A stretch of DNA of 48,188 nucleotides, from contig DEHC01000036.1 of NCBI GenBank assembly GCA_002351705.1, forward strand, positions 48,123-96,310, written 5' to 3'. This DNA comes from Gammaproteobacteria bacterium UBA2810. GTDB taxonomy: Bacteria; Pseudomonadota; Gammaproteobacteria; Enterobacterales; Succinivibrionaceae. Each line of letters opens with the position of its first letter. The stretch's first letter is position 1. Below the pieces are notes generated by a model. The model was not told the origin of the DNA and ran no database searches. It saw only the letters and a program-made list of their open reading frames with translations. Made by a program: the position numbers and the translations under genes. Shown here piece by piece: positions 39,070 to 47,791 of this stretch.

Positions 39070-41040
39070 TCAGTACACCGTATCAAGGAACACGCTTACT
39101 TCAGGCTCCGCTCCGCTGAAGCTGCCGAGCCTCACTCTGAATTCATTCCCCGGGTGCTTAAGGTATTCAGACGATATGACGGCAGGCATCACGCCGTCAG
39201 ATGATGGATCCCAGATGACAGCTGTCGGGGAGTCCTTGATGACGCGGCTCTCTCCCGTAAATCCTGCATTTATGGAAGTTCCTGCAAGGCTCCCTTTCTC
39301 CCTGAACCTGATGAGAAGGTAAATCCTGTCGGTGAGGAGCTCCCTCAAATCCTCCGGCACACTGAACCTGAAGACTAGATCCTGTCCGCTTCTTTCAATC
39401 CCTGAATGCGCAAGCTCATGCCTGACGGCAGGCCCGGCCTTCTCGCAGACCGGATCGCTCCCGCAGTTCTCCGCAAGCGTAACGGCACTCCCGAGATCTA
39501 TCAGGCCGAAGCCGGTTTCTTTCCTGAAAACAAGGCCTGTTCCGGGAACTGGTGATGCCTTGACTGCCTCATGTGGCGCTGCGAGGAAGTCGCCGTTCCC
39601 CGAGAGCTGCCTGGCAGTCCTCGCGAGGATGTACCTGATTCTCTCCGGGCCGGCATCCGCTCCGCCGTTCGCTTTTTTATACGCCTCATTTACTATGGCG
39701 GCCGCCGCTCCGGTGAGCGCAGCGGCTGCGCTGGTCCCGTTCATTGAGGCAGTGTAGTCGCACTTGAGGTTCAGCGGATCCTCGCCGTTCTCGAAGCGCC
39801 TCGCGCGGTTCTTCATAAAGGGATCGATCTCGCCATGCACCGAGAGTCCCCTGTCACATCCGCTGAGATCTGCCGTGACGATTGAAGGGGTGTTGAAGCC
39901 CAGGTACTCGCCTCCCGGAGCCGACACCCAGATGTGCCCGCCTGTGGAGGAGTAGGCAGGGTGCCTTCCCTCGGAGTTCACGGATGCCGCTGAAATCTCA
40001 TTCGGGAGGAGTATGAGCGTGCTCTTTTCAGGATAAACGCAGTCGGCGTCCCTCGGACAGCTTTTCTCGAGCCCGGCACGGTAGCCGTTTCCGGCGGGCT
40101 CTACCGCGATGATTCTCCTTGCGCTGGGATCCCTCATGAGCTGCTCAGCCTTTGACACGTCAGCCCTGATGCCGGAGTTCACATAGGTTGCGACCATTAC
40201 GGAGGGCTTCTCGGGGAGCGCTGCGGCGCGGCGGAGCATTTCCTCGGGAGGCAGGGAGCCGGCGGTCATGGCGCAGAGCTTTGAGCCGAATGCTGCGCCT
40301 GACATCCCGGTGCCGTTCCCGTGCACTCCGGCGATGATTCCGGCAGTCTCGGTCCCGTGGCTGTCACCCGGCATGGAATGATCCGAGCATGAGTCAAGGA
40401 TATTTTCCTTGAGATCGGGGTGTCCTGCTTCGGTGCCGCCGCTGTCAGCAAGCGCGATGGTCTCACCTGAGCCTGTATAGCCTTTTATGTATGCGCCTGC
40501 CGCATTGATGTCTGTGCCGCGCTTCGGTGGAGTCCTCGTGAACTCGAACACTCCGTAGTCCGTGAGCTGCCACTCGTTGAAGCGGAGCGGATCAGGGTAG
40601 TACCAGGCATGGTACTCGCTGCAGGTCCTGTCGCTGCGGTAGACAAGGAATGAGTCGTAGGGATACCTGAGTTTTGTGAGGCAGGCTTTCCCCCGGCAGT
40701 CAGGGCTGTAGGAGAACCCGGAGCCGGTCTTTCTCACCGTCCCGTAGAGCGGAGACGCCTTGAGGACGGAGTCCCCGGGCTCTTCCGCCTCTGCCTCGTA
40801 AATCCCGAGGTCGAGGTCCATGCTGATGTCCCTGACATAGGTCCTTTCGCAGATCCCGCCCGGGACCTTCTCGGCAATCTCGCCTGCTGGCGCGCATGAT
40901 TGCAGCGCCGGGAGCAGAAACAGCGCGATGAGGGATATAATTGGGCGTCCGGCAGAGTCCTTTAACGAAGGGATGCGCCCTCTTTCTGCGTGATTTTCCC
41001 TTGCTGCCGCCCGGGCTGGCCTGGTGCCTGTCTTGTTCAT
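39070..41040 (-). CDS. S8 (subtilase) family serine peptidase lipoprotein; frame continues past the TGA to 38956
   Basis: A 656-residue predicted lipoprotein: signal segment about 34-48 with LQSC (Cys49). Residues about 90-150 look like a cadherin/Ig-like domain (GTVRKTGSGFSYSP, YDSFLVYRSD). The subtilase catalytic triad is Asp199 (IALADSGG), His228 (DSHGTETAG) and Ser437 (NGTSAAAA), with oxyanion Asn318. A P-like beta domain follows (about 540-656). The TGA at 39070-39072 is followed in frame by 38 codons reading GYFAASLTVPDSAAKAGTYT and on, to a TAA at 38956. So the true C-terminus may lie at 38956 and the TGA may be a nonsense change from TGG. The ATG has only a weak ribosome-binding site. 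It is divergent from yoaA. Confidence 0.88.
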   Translation of the reverse strand: MNKTGTRPARAAARENHAERGRIPSLKDSAGRPIISLIALFLLPALQSCAPAGEIAEKVPGGICERTYVRDISMDLDLGIYEAEAEEPGDSVLKASPLYGTVRKTGSGFSYSPDCRGKACLTKLRYPYDSFLVYRSDRTCSEYHAWYYPDPLRFNEWQLTDYGVFEFTRTPPKRGTDINAAGAYIKGYTGSGETIALADSGGTEAGHPDLKENILDSCSDHSMPGDSHGTETAGIIAGVHGNGTGMSGAAFGSKLCAMTAGSLPPEEMLRRAAALPEKPSVMVATYVNSGIRADVSKAEQLMRDPSARRIIAVEPAGNGYRAGLEKSCPRDADCVYPEKSTLILLPNEISAASVNSEGRHPAYSSTGGHIWVSAPGGEYLGFNTPSIVTADLSGCDRGLSVHGEIDPFMKNRARRFENGEDPLNLKCDYTASMNGTSAAAALTGAAAAIVNEAYKKANGGADAGPERIRYILARTARQLSGNGDFLAAPHEAVKASPVPGTGLVFRKETGFGLIDLGSAVTLAENCGSDPVCEKAGPAVRHELAHSGIERSGQDLVFRFSVPEDLRELLTDRIYLLIRFREKGSLAGTSINAGFTGESRVIKDSPTAVIWDPSSDGVMPAVISSEYLKHPGNEFRVRLGSFSGAEPEVSVFLDTVY

Positions 41041-41074
41041 TTTTTTCTTTTTCTGATGCCGGAGTGCCTGACTG

Positions 41075-43303
41075 ATGGATTATAAAGAATATATCGGCAA
41101 GATTCTCGGAGACGGAGGAGTCCTGGCAAAGGAGCTCCCCGGCTATAAGGCAAGGCCGGGACAGCTCCGGATGGCCGGCGATGTCGCCGATGCCATACAG
41201 AACGGGCATGATCTCGTGGTCGAGGCCGGCACCGGCACCGGAAAGACCTTCGCCTACCTGCTGCCGTCCATCATCTCGAAGAAGAAGGTGCTTGTCAGCA
41301 CGCAGACCAGGAACCTCCAGGACCAGATTTCCGAGAAGGATCTCCCGAGGCTTATCGGCATGCTCGGAGACGAGATGCAGATCAGGACCGCAGTCCTCAA
41401 GGGGCGCACCGGCTATCTCTGCCTGAAGCGCATGGATGATCTTGAGGCCGAGCAGAAGGTCTCGGGCTTCCAGGAGACCATAAGCTTCGGTGACGGTGGC
41501 GCAGTGAAGAGCAGGAACTCGGGAAGCGAGGAGAAGAACGAGGAGGAGTTCAGGAAGCTGCAGGAGTTCGCCTCAAGGAGCGAGACTGGAGATCTGGACA
41601 CGCTCCGCGGCGTGCCCGCGTCATCCATGCTCCTCAATTTCGTGAGAAGCTCGAAATATACCTGCGTGGGGCAGAAGTGCCCGCACGCCCAGGACTGCTT
41701 CGTGAACCGCGCGAGGGCCAGGGCGCTCGAGGCCGACATTACCGTGGTGAACCACGCGCTTTATTTCATCGGCAGGAAGCTCGATGTTGACTCGAACCAT
41801 GAGGCCAAAATACTTCCCGATGCCGACGTGGTGGTCTTCGACGAGGCGCACTCTGTCGAGCAGACCGCGCGCGGGGCGTTCTCCGACCGCTTCAGCTCGC
41901 GTGAGGCTGACGAGATGCTCAAGGAAATCAGGCGGGCGCTCCTCCAGCTGAGGAAAAAAGGCGGAGCCTCCTCCGGCGGCAAGGCCGGCAATGACACGGA
42001 CAGGGCATTCGATGAGCTGGAAAATGCCGTCTCGCGTGTCAGGACCTCGCAGATTGAGTTCAGGAACGCGCTGCAGGAGACTATGACCGCGGCAGGAGAG
42101 AAGGGCCCCTACGGTTCCCAGAGCCAGGCGAATCTCGCTCCGCTCATGAAAAGCGGCAGGTGCGCCGATGCAGGGAAGGCGCTTCTCGCTGATGTCAGGA
42201 AGCTCCGTGCGCTTCTCCTGGTCCTTGCCGCGCCTGACGACGGCAGTGTCGGTGAAACCGCCAAGGCATACGCGGATCTCTCCGCTGAAATCTCCAGGGC
42301 TGCCGTGCTGAGGCTTGAGGACGGGTTCAGCAAAGTGAGAGGGGTGTTTGAGTCGCTCTCCGCATCCTTTGCCGAGGCTGCCAGCCTGCTGGAAACGCTT
42401 TTCAACGGGATTGAGAACGACAATGTCTGCGTCTTTGCCGAGTGCTTCGCGTCGAGCTTTGCCATTACCTCGGCCCCGGTTGATGTCAGCGAGTCGTTCA
42501 GGAAGTATGTCCTCTCGGATACGGATGCGGTTAGGGTCTTCACCTCAGCCACCATGGCGGTTGCCGACTCCGCGGATCCGTTCAGCCATTTCAAGAGGTC
42601 AATCGGCCTTTCCGACACGGCGCAGGATATCGTGCCGAGCCCGTTCAACTATGAGGAGCAGGGGCTCATCTATGTCCCGTGCAACCTTCCTGACGTCAAA
42701 AGCAGCGACAGGATCGGCGTGCTCTCGAGGCTTATGGCCGGCATCATCGGCGAGGTCCCGGGCGGCGTGTTCGTGCTCTGCACGAGCCGCAGCGCGATGA
42801 CCGGGCTCTACCGGGAGCTCTCGAAACTCCTCCGGGGCCGCCGTGTCCTGGTTCAGGACGAGGAGAGCAGATCCTCTCTTGTCGAGACCTTTATAAGGGA
42901 GAAGAACGCGGTTCTCGTCGCGACCAAGTCGTTCTGGGAGGGCGTTGACGTGCCGGGGGACACTCTTTCCGCAGTGTTCATCGACAAGTTCCCGTTCCCG
43001 GCCTTCAACTCACCTGTGGAGAAGGCCGTGAGCGAGAGATATGAGAAGATGAGAAAGGGCTCGTCTTTCCGGGCGATCTCGCTTCCCGAGTGCATCATCG
43101 CGCTGAGGCAGGGCGTGGGGCGTCTCATAAGGACAGTGAATGACTCCGGCATCATCGTGCTCTTTGATCCGAGGATCGAGGAGGGGAAGTCCTACATCAG
43201 GACCATCATGGAGAGCCTCCCTCCCTGCCGGGTCACGAATGACTACGGGGACGTAAGGAAGTTCTGGAGCGAGAGGCGTGCCGCGCGCGCAAAGCCGGAG
43301 TAA
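41075..43303 (+). CDS. yoaA: DinG/YoaA family ATP-dependent DNA helicase (XPD-like)
   Basis: A 742-residue superfamily 2 helicase. Visible motifs are the Q-like RPGQLRMAGDV, Walker A VVEAGTGTGKTFAYLLPS, motif Ia VLVSTQTRNLQDQI, DEAH box Asp256, and the C-terminal VLVATKSFWEGVDVPGD and QGVGRLIRT motifs. Cys116, Cys197, Cys202 and Cys208 are placed like the four [4Fe-4S] ligands of XPD/DinG enzymes. YoaA in E. coli works with the polymerase III chi subunit in repair at stalled forks. The protein is about 100 residues longer than E. coli YoaA, with extra charged sequence near 130-170 and 290-340. The tsaB neighbour matches E. coli (yeaZ-yoaA region), which favours YoaA over DinG. Confidence 0.9.
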   Translation: MDYKEYIGKILGDGGVLAKELPGYKARPGQLRMAGDVADAIQNGHDLVVEAGTGTGKTFAYLLPSIISKKKVLVSTQTRNLQDQISEKDLPRLIGMLGDEMQIRTAVLKGRTGYLCLKRMDDLEAEQKVSGFQETISFGDGGAVKSRNSGSEEKNEEEFRKLQEFASRSETGDLDTLRGVPASSMLLNFVRSSKYTCVGQKCPHAQDCFVNRARARALEADITVVNHALYFIGRKLDVDSNHEAKILPDADVVVFDEAHSVEQTARGAFSDRFSSREADEMLKEIRRALLQLRKKGGASSGGKAGNDTDRAFDELENAVSRVRTSQIEFRNALQETMTAAGEKGPYGSQSQANLAPLMKSGRCADAGKALLADVRKLRALLLVLAAPDDGSVGETAKAYADLSAEISRAAVLRLEDGFSKVRGVFESLSASFAEAASLLETLFNGIENDNVCVFAECFASSFAITSAPVDVSESFRKYVLSDTDAVRVFTSATMAVADSADPFSHFKRSIGLSDTAQDIVPSPFNYEEQGLIYVPCNLPDVKSSDRIGVLSRLMAGIIGEVPGGVFVLCTSRSAMTGLYRELSKLLRGRRVLVQDEESRSSLVETFIREKNAVLVATKSFWEGVDVPGDTLSAVFIDKFPFPAFNSPVEKAVSERYEKMRKGSSFRAISLPECIIALRQGVGRLIRTVNDSGIIVLFDPRIEEGKSYIRTIMESLPPCRVTNDYGDVRKFWSERRAARAKPE

Positions 43304-43395
43304 CCATATGAAAGGCCCGGCAGCAGTTGCCGGGAGCCTCTCCACGTTAATTTGCAGTTTTTACTTTATTCGGTTTGTGCAACCTGGGATTTGTC

Positions 43396-44112
43396 ATGAA
43401 AATTCTTGCTCTTGATACCTCAACCGACGCCTGCAGCGCAGCCTGCGACAATGACGGCGAGATTGCCTCAAGGTGTGTCGTCACGCCTCACGGGCACGCC
43501 GGTCTTATCCTCGGCATGATCAGGGACGTGCTTGATTCGACCGGAACAGCGCTTAAGGACCTCGACTTCATTGCCTGCGGCAGGGGCCCCGGCTCTTTCA
43601 CGGGAGTCAGGATCGGCGTCAGCGTCGCCGAGGGGCTGGCGTTCGGGCTCGGGCTCAAGATTGCTCCCGTCTCCGACCTTGCCGCGCAGGCGGAGAGGGA
43701 GTTCGTGGAGAACCCGGATGCGGAGACGGTGATAATTGCCAATGACGCCAGGATGAAGGAAGTGTATGCCGCGGTGTTCAGAAGGGAAAACGGCTCTTTA
43801 ACTGAGGCAATGCCTGAGTCCGTGCTTTCGCCAGAGGATGCAGTGAAGAAGTTCACGGCCCTCTCAGGCGACGGCGGGAGGTTCGTGCTCGCTGGGAGCG
43901 GCTTCAGCGCCTACGCTCCGCTTCAGGATTTTGCCTCCGGCAGAAAGCTCTCCAAGGCGCTTTATCCGGACTCCGGCTGCATACTGAGGCTTGCGGCCAG
44001 GATGGCCGAAGATGGTAAGCTTCTCCTTCCGGACCAGGTTGTACCTTCTTATGTAAGAAACGAGGTCGCCTGGAAAAAGGTCGGCGAGCAGGGCAAAAAG
44101 CACCAGGCCTGA
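43396..44112 (+). CDS. tsaB: tRNA threonylcarbamoyladenosine synthesis protein TsaB
   Basis: Partner of TsaD in making t6A37 of ANN-decoding tRNAs. The 238 residues begin MKILALDTSTDACSAA, then HGHAGLILGMIRDVL, DFIACGRGPGSFTGVRIGVSVAEGLAFGL and PSYVRNEVAWKK, all family features (ASKHA fold without kinase activity). The ATG at 43396 is chosen because it gives the standard family N-terminus; upstream in-frame ATG at 43375 adds seven residues. It lies about 90 bases behind yoaA. Confidence 0.95.
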   Translation: MKILALDTSTDACSAACDNDGEIASRCVVTPHGHAGLILGMIRDVLDSTGTALKDLDFIACGRGPGSFTGVRIGVSVAEGLAFGLGLKIAPVSDLAAQAEREFVENPDAETVIIANDARMKEVYAAVFRRENGSLTEAMPESVLSPEDAVKKFTALSGDGGRFVLAGSGFSAYAPLQDFASGRKLSKALYPDSGCILRLAARMAEDGKLLLPDQVVPSYVRNEVAWKKVGEQGKKHQA

Positions 44113-44144
44113 TCTGGCTGCTTGTCCATGTATGTCTTCTTCTT

Positions 44145-44193
44145 GCGGGTGAGCCCCGGAGGAGTCTCTCCGGGCCCGCCCGCATCATTTTCT
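44145..44193 (+). terminator. Probable terminator after tsaB
   Basis: CCCGGAG (44155-44161) pairs with CTCCGGG (44168-44174), with an outer GCGGG/CCCGC extension to about 44183, then ATCATTTTC. The stem is strong, the T run moderate. Confidence 0.65.
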
Positions 44194-44258
44194 GCAGAGT
44201 CCCTTTATCCCCTTTCCTCAATATGTTCTGACTTACTGATCACAATTTCTTCATACTA

Positions 44259-44300
44259 CTTTACAAAACCTTCGCATAAGCATGATTTTTAACTTTACAA
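44259..44300 (+). promoter_or_regulatory. Repeated CTTTACAA boxes upstream of pstS
   Basis: CTTTACAA occurs at 44259-44266 and 44293-44300, 34 bases apart (about three helical turns), within the pstS leader. The classical Pho box CTGTCAT repeats are not visible. They could be binding sites of a divergent PhoB or another regulator. Confidence 0.35.
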
Positions 44301-44373
44301 GGTGAATCTATCCTCACAGCAGACATGAGGCAGAAATGCCGAATGAGTTATAGCCACAATTAGAGGATACTGT

Positions 44374-45186
44374 ATGAATAAGTTTTCTGCTTTAGCTTTT
44401 GCTGCTGTTCTTTCTGTTGCGTCTGTTTTCGGCGCAGCTCCCGCGGTCGCCGGCGGCACCGTCTCAACTGACGGCTCCACCTCAATGGAGAAGGTTATCG
44501 GCTCTCTCGGAGAGAAGTTCCAGCTCGACAATCCGGACATTGCCTTCACCTACAATCCTACCGGCTCTGGCTCAGGCATTTCCGCAGTCCTTGAGGGACG
44601 CTGCGACATCGGCCTTTCAAGCCGTGCTCTGAAGGATGACGAGAAGGCCAAGGGACTCAAGCCCACTGTCCTTGCCTACGACGGAATCTCCATCATCGTC
44701 AACCCTTCGAACCCGGTAAAGGATCTGACTGTTGAGCAGATCAAGGACATCTACACCGGCAAGATCTCCAACTGGAAGGATGTCGGCGGAAATGACGCAG
44801 GAATCGTAGTTGTCGGCCGTGAGGCAGGCTCGGGCACCAGGGACGGCTTCGAGAGCGTCACCGGAACCAAGGAGCAGTGCAAGTACCGTCAGGAGCTCAC
44901 CTCCACCGGTGATGTCATCGCCGCTGCCCAGGGCAACCCGAACGCCATCGGCTACGCATCAACCGCTGCTGTAGGCAAGACCGTCAAGACCCTTACCGTA
45001 GGCGGTGTTGAGCCTACCGAGGCCAATGTCAAGAACGGCTCCTATGTTGTTCAGCGTCCGTTCATCCTCGTAACCAAGGAAGGCAAGGCACTTTCTGCAG
45101 AGGCCCAGAAGTTCTTCGACTATGCAGTCTCCAAGGAAGCTGCCGAGATCATCATCAAGGCCGGCGCTGTTCCTGCAGCTGACTAA
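44374..45186 (+). CDS. pstS: Phosphate ABC transporter substrate-binding protein
   Basis: Periplasmic high-affinity phosphate receptor. The 270 residues have a Sec signal (cleavage after AVA, about 27), then STDGSTSMEKVIGSLGEKF, NPTGSGSGISAVLEGRCDIGLSSR and VGREAGSGTRDGFESVTG, the loops that hold phosphate through Ser, Thr, Arg and Asp side chains. It is of the shorter PstS type (about 270 rather than 346 aa in E. coli). GAGGA precedes the ATG. First gene of pstSCAB-phoU; a hairpin after it probably raises its mRNA level above the rest. Confidence 0.96.
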   Translation: MNKFSALAFAAVLSVASVFGAAPAVAGGTVSTDGSTSMEKVIGSLGEKFQLDNPDIAFTYNPTGSGSGISAVLEGRCDIGLSSRALKDDEKAKGLKPTVLAYDGISIIVNPSNPVKDLTVEQIKDIYTGKISNWKDVGGNDAGIVVVGREAGSGTRDGFESVTGTKEQCKYRQELTSTGDVIAAAQGNPNAIGYASTAAVGKTVKTLTVGGVEPTEANVKNGSYVVQRPFILVTKEGKALSAEAQKFFDYAVSKEAAEIIIKAGAVPAAD

Positions 45187-45215
45187 TCTCCAGCAAATCA
45201 AACCAGAATTGTCCC

Positions 45216-45243
45216 GGAAGATGCCACCAAAAAGGCATCTTCC
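45216..45243 (+). terminator. Hairpin between pstS and pstC
   Basis: GGAAGATGCC (45216-45225) and GGCATCTTCC (45234-45243) form a perfect 10-bp stem over an A-rich 8-base loop. Only TT follows, so it is more likely an mRNA-stabilising 3' end or partial terminator that favours pstS expression. Confidence 0.7.
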
Positions 45244-45263
45244 TTCAACAGAGGCTACTCCAA

Positions 45264-46136
45264 GTGACAGGAAGCAACAATCTTAAGGAAAATATCATCT
45301 ACGGTATCTTCCTTGTGCTCGGTCTGATTACGGTAGGCTTTGTGCTCCTCATTTCCATCTATCTGATAATCGCCGGACTCCCGGCAATCAGGGAAATCGG
45401 ACTCATAGACTTCCTATTCGGGACCAAGTGGGCATCAACGGCAGCCGAGCCGAAGTTCGGTATCCTCCCGTTCATCCTTACCAGTGTCTACGGTACCGCA
45501 GGCGCTGTCATCATCGCGATCCCGGTCGGGTTCTTCACCGCAGTCTACATCTCCAAGATCGCCCCGAAGTGGGTCAGGACCTGGGTTTCGGGCGCAGTCA
45601 ACCTGCTCGCCGGCATTCCCTCGGTAGTCTACGGACTTGTCGGCATGATGGTCCTCATCCCGGGAATCAGAGTCGTGTTCAACGTGCCTGACGGCGCCAC
45701 GCTCCTCGCAGCGATCATCGTCCTCTCAATCATGATTCTGCCGTACATCATCAGCGTGTCGGTCACCTCGCTTGACGCGGTCCCCAAGTCCTATGAGGAC
45801 GCATCGCTTGCCCTCGGCGCGAACCATATCGAGACTTTCTTCAGGGTATCGGTTCCTGCTGCAAAGAGCGGAATAGCTGCTGCGGTCGTGCTCGGCGTCG
45901 GCCGTGCGATCGGCGAGGCGATGGCTGTAATCATGGTGTCAGGAAACGTTGCGAACATGCCCGGCATTTTCGAGAGCGTGCGTTTCCTTACCTCAGCGGT
46001 TGCAAGCGAGATGTCATATTCATCAGGACTCCAGAGAGAGGCGCTGTTCTCCATCGCGCTCGTTCTGTTCCTGTTCATCATGCTCATCAATGCCTGCCTG
46101 AACTTCTTCATCAAGAGGGGCCAGAAGCTTCACTGA
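45264..46136 (+). CDS. pstC: Phosphate ABC transporter permease PstC
   Basis: Inner-membrane permease subunit. The 290 residues have six hydrophobic segments and the ABC coupling motif LGANHIETFFRVSVPAAKSGIAAAVVLGVGRAIGEAMAVIMVSGN. AGIPSVVYGLVGMM and PYIISVSVTSLDAVPKSYEDASLALGA are typical. Translation starts at GTG 45264 with GAGG nine bases upstream. A CCGCC/GGCGG hairpin lies between it and pstA. Confidence 0.95.
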   Translation: MTGSNNLKENIIYGIFLVLGLITVGFVLLISIYLIIAGLPAIREIGLIDFLFGTKWASTAAEPKFGILPFILTSVYGTAGAVIIAIPVGFFTAVYISKIAPKWVRTWVSGAVNLLAGIPSVVYGLVGMMVLIPGIRVVFNVPDGATLLAAIIVLSIMILPYIISVSVTSLDAVPKSYEDASLALGANHIETFFRVSVPAAKSGIAAAVVLGVGRAIGEAMAVIMVSGNVANMPGIFESVRFLTSAVASEMSYSSGLQREALFSIALVLFLFIMLINACLNFFIKRGQKLH

Positions 46137-46179
46137 GTCTCTAAGCCGCCACGGGCGGCGGTGAACCGGAGTATTGATA

Positions 46180-47022
46180 ATGAATAGAGTTTTATATACA
46201 AGAACGATGAAGACGCTGATGGTTGCCTCAGTAGGCCTGACCTGCGCTCTTCTGATATTCATGATTGTCTATGTAATGTTCAAGGGCGCGCAGAACATCA
46301 GCTGGCAGCTCATCAGCACCAAGCCGAGCTACCTCAGCGGCACAATCGGCATTCTGCCTGATATCCTGAACACCATTTACATCATTCTTGCCACGCTTAT
46401 CGTGGAGCTTCCCCTCGGCGTCGGCGCCGCGGTCTATCTGACCGAGTACGCCCAGAACAAGAAGATGGTGAAGGTGATTGAGTATGCTGCCGAGACCCTT
46501 TCAGGCATACCTTCCATCATCTACGGCCTGGTCGGAATGCTGTTCTTCGTGCAGTTCCTCAACTTCCAGACCTCGCTGTTCGCCGGCGCAATGACCCTGG
46601 TGATCATGAACCTGCCGACTGTCATGCGCACGACCGAGGAGTCTCTCAAGACCGTTCCCCAGAGCTACAGAGAGGGAGCGTTCGGACTCGGTGCCGGCAA
46701 GTGGCGCGTAATCAGGACCGTTGTCCTTCCTAGCTGCATCGACGGCGTCATCACCGGATGCATCCTCAGTGTCGGAAGGATCATCGGCGAGTCCGCGGCC
46801 CTGCTCTTCACCGCAGGTTTCGCACATGCGCTCCATGGCGTGTTCGACGGGCTTGCAAGCTCAGGAGCAACGCTTTCAGTCGCACTTTACGTATACGCCA
46901 AGGAACAGGGTGAGTTCGGCGTCGCCTTCGCCATCGCTGCCATCCTCATGCTGCTGGCACTTATCATCAATCTGTCTGCCGGACTGGTTTCCGGATACTA
47001 CAAGAAGAAGAGATCGCTATGA
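46180..47022 (+). CDS. pstA: Phosphate ABC transporter permease PstA
   Basis: Second permease subunit, 280 residues with six hydrophobic segments. GIPSIIYGLVGMLFFVQF, LPTVMRTTEESLKTVPQSYREGAFGLGAGKWRVIRTVVLPSCIDGVITG and GRIIGESAALLFTAG are PstA features. The ATG at 46180 has GGAG eight bases upstream; an in-frame TTG at 46174 is less likely. The stop overlaps the pstB start as ATGA. Confidence 0.95.
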   Translation: MNRVLYTRTMKTLMVASVGLTCALLIFMIVYVMFKGAQNISWQLISTKPSYLSGTIGILPDILNTIYIILATLIVELPLGVGAAVYLTEYAQNKKMVKVIEYAAETLSGIPSIIYGLVGMLFFVQFLNFQTSLFAGAMTLVIMNLPTVMRTTEESLKTVPQSYREGAFGLGAGKWRVIRTVVLPSCIDGVITGCILSVGRIIGESAALLFTAGFAHALHGVFDGLASSGATLSVALYVYAKEQGEFGVAFAIAAILMLLALIINLSAGLVSGYYKKKRSL

Positions 47023-47789
47023 ACGAGAACGCAACGGATATTATCACTGCTGAGCACGTCAACCTCTGGTATGAGGGCACTCACCACGCGCTCAAGGACA
47101 TCACCCTCAATATGAAGGAGAAGTCCATAACTGCACTGATCGGACCCTCTGGATGCGGCAAGTCCACGTTCCTCAGGACTCTCAACAGAATGAATGATCT
47201 TATCCCAGGCACCAAAATCGAGGGCAAGATCAGCTACCGCGGCCAGGATATCTACGATCCTAAGGTTGACATCAACAACCTCCGCAAGAATATCGGCATG
47301 GTGTTCCAGAAGCCTAATCCGTTCCCGATGAGCATCTACAACAACATCGCCTACGGACCGAGGACCCACGGCATCAGGAACAAGGCGAAGCTCGACGAGA
47401 TCGTCGAGAAGTCGCTCCGCGGCGCTGCCATCTGGGATGAGGTCAAGGACCGTCTTTCCCTCTCGGCGCTCGGGCTCTCAGGCGGACAGCAGCAGCGTCT
47501 CTGCATTGCAAGAGCTCTTGCCGTAAGCCCCGATATCCTCCTGATGGACGAGCCTACTTCCGCTCTTGACCCGATTTCCACCGGGAAGATCGAGGAGCTG
47601 GCCATGGAGCTGAAGAAGCAGTACACGATCATCATCGTTACCCACAACATGCAGCAGGCCGTCAGAATCTCTGATACCACCGCCTTCTTCCTGCTCGGTG
47701 AGCTGATTGAGGCAGGTGACACGCAGCAGATTTTCGAGAGGCCCAAGCAGAAGAAGACTGAAGATTACATTACCGGGAGATTCGGTTAA
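47019..47789 (+). CDS. pstB: Phosphate ABC transporter ATP-binding protein PstB
   Basis: ATPase that drives phosphate import. The 256 residues contain Walker A GPSGCGKSTFLRTLNRMNDLIPG, the Q-loop in GMVFQKPNPFPMSIYNNIAYG, the ABC signature LSGGQQQRLCIARALA, Walker B ILLMDEPTSALDP and the switch His in IIVTHNMQQAVRISD. Length and motifs are standard. It is translationally coupled to pstA and lies two bases before phoU. Confidence 0.97.
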   Translation: MNENATDIITAEHVNLWYEGTHHALKDITLNMKEKSITALIGPSGCGKSTFLRTLNRMNDLIPGTKIEGKISYRGQDIYDPKVDINNLRKNIGMVFQKPNPFPMSIYNNIAYGPRTHGIRNKAKLDEIVEKSLRGAAIWDEVKDRLSLSALGLSGGQQQRLCIARALAVSPDILLMDEPTSALDPISTGKIEELAMELKKQYTIIIVTHNMQQAVRISDTTAFFLLGELIEAGDTQQIFERPKQKKTEDYITGRFG

Positions 47790-47791
47790 TC

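Noticed and set aside
44221..44373. Classical Pho box upstream of pstS
   Set aside because: No CTGTCAT-type direct repeat with 11-base spacing could be found by eye.
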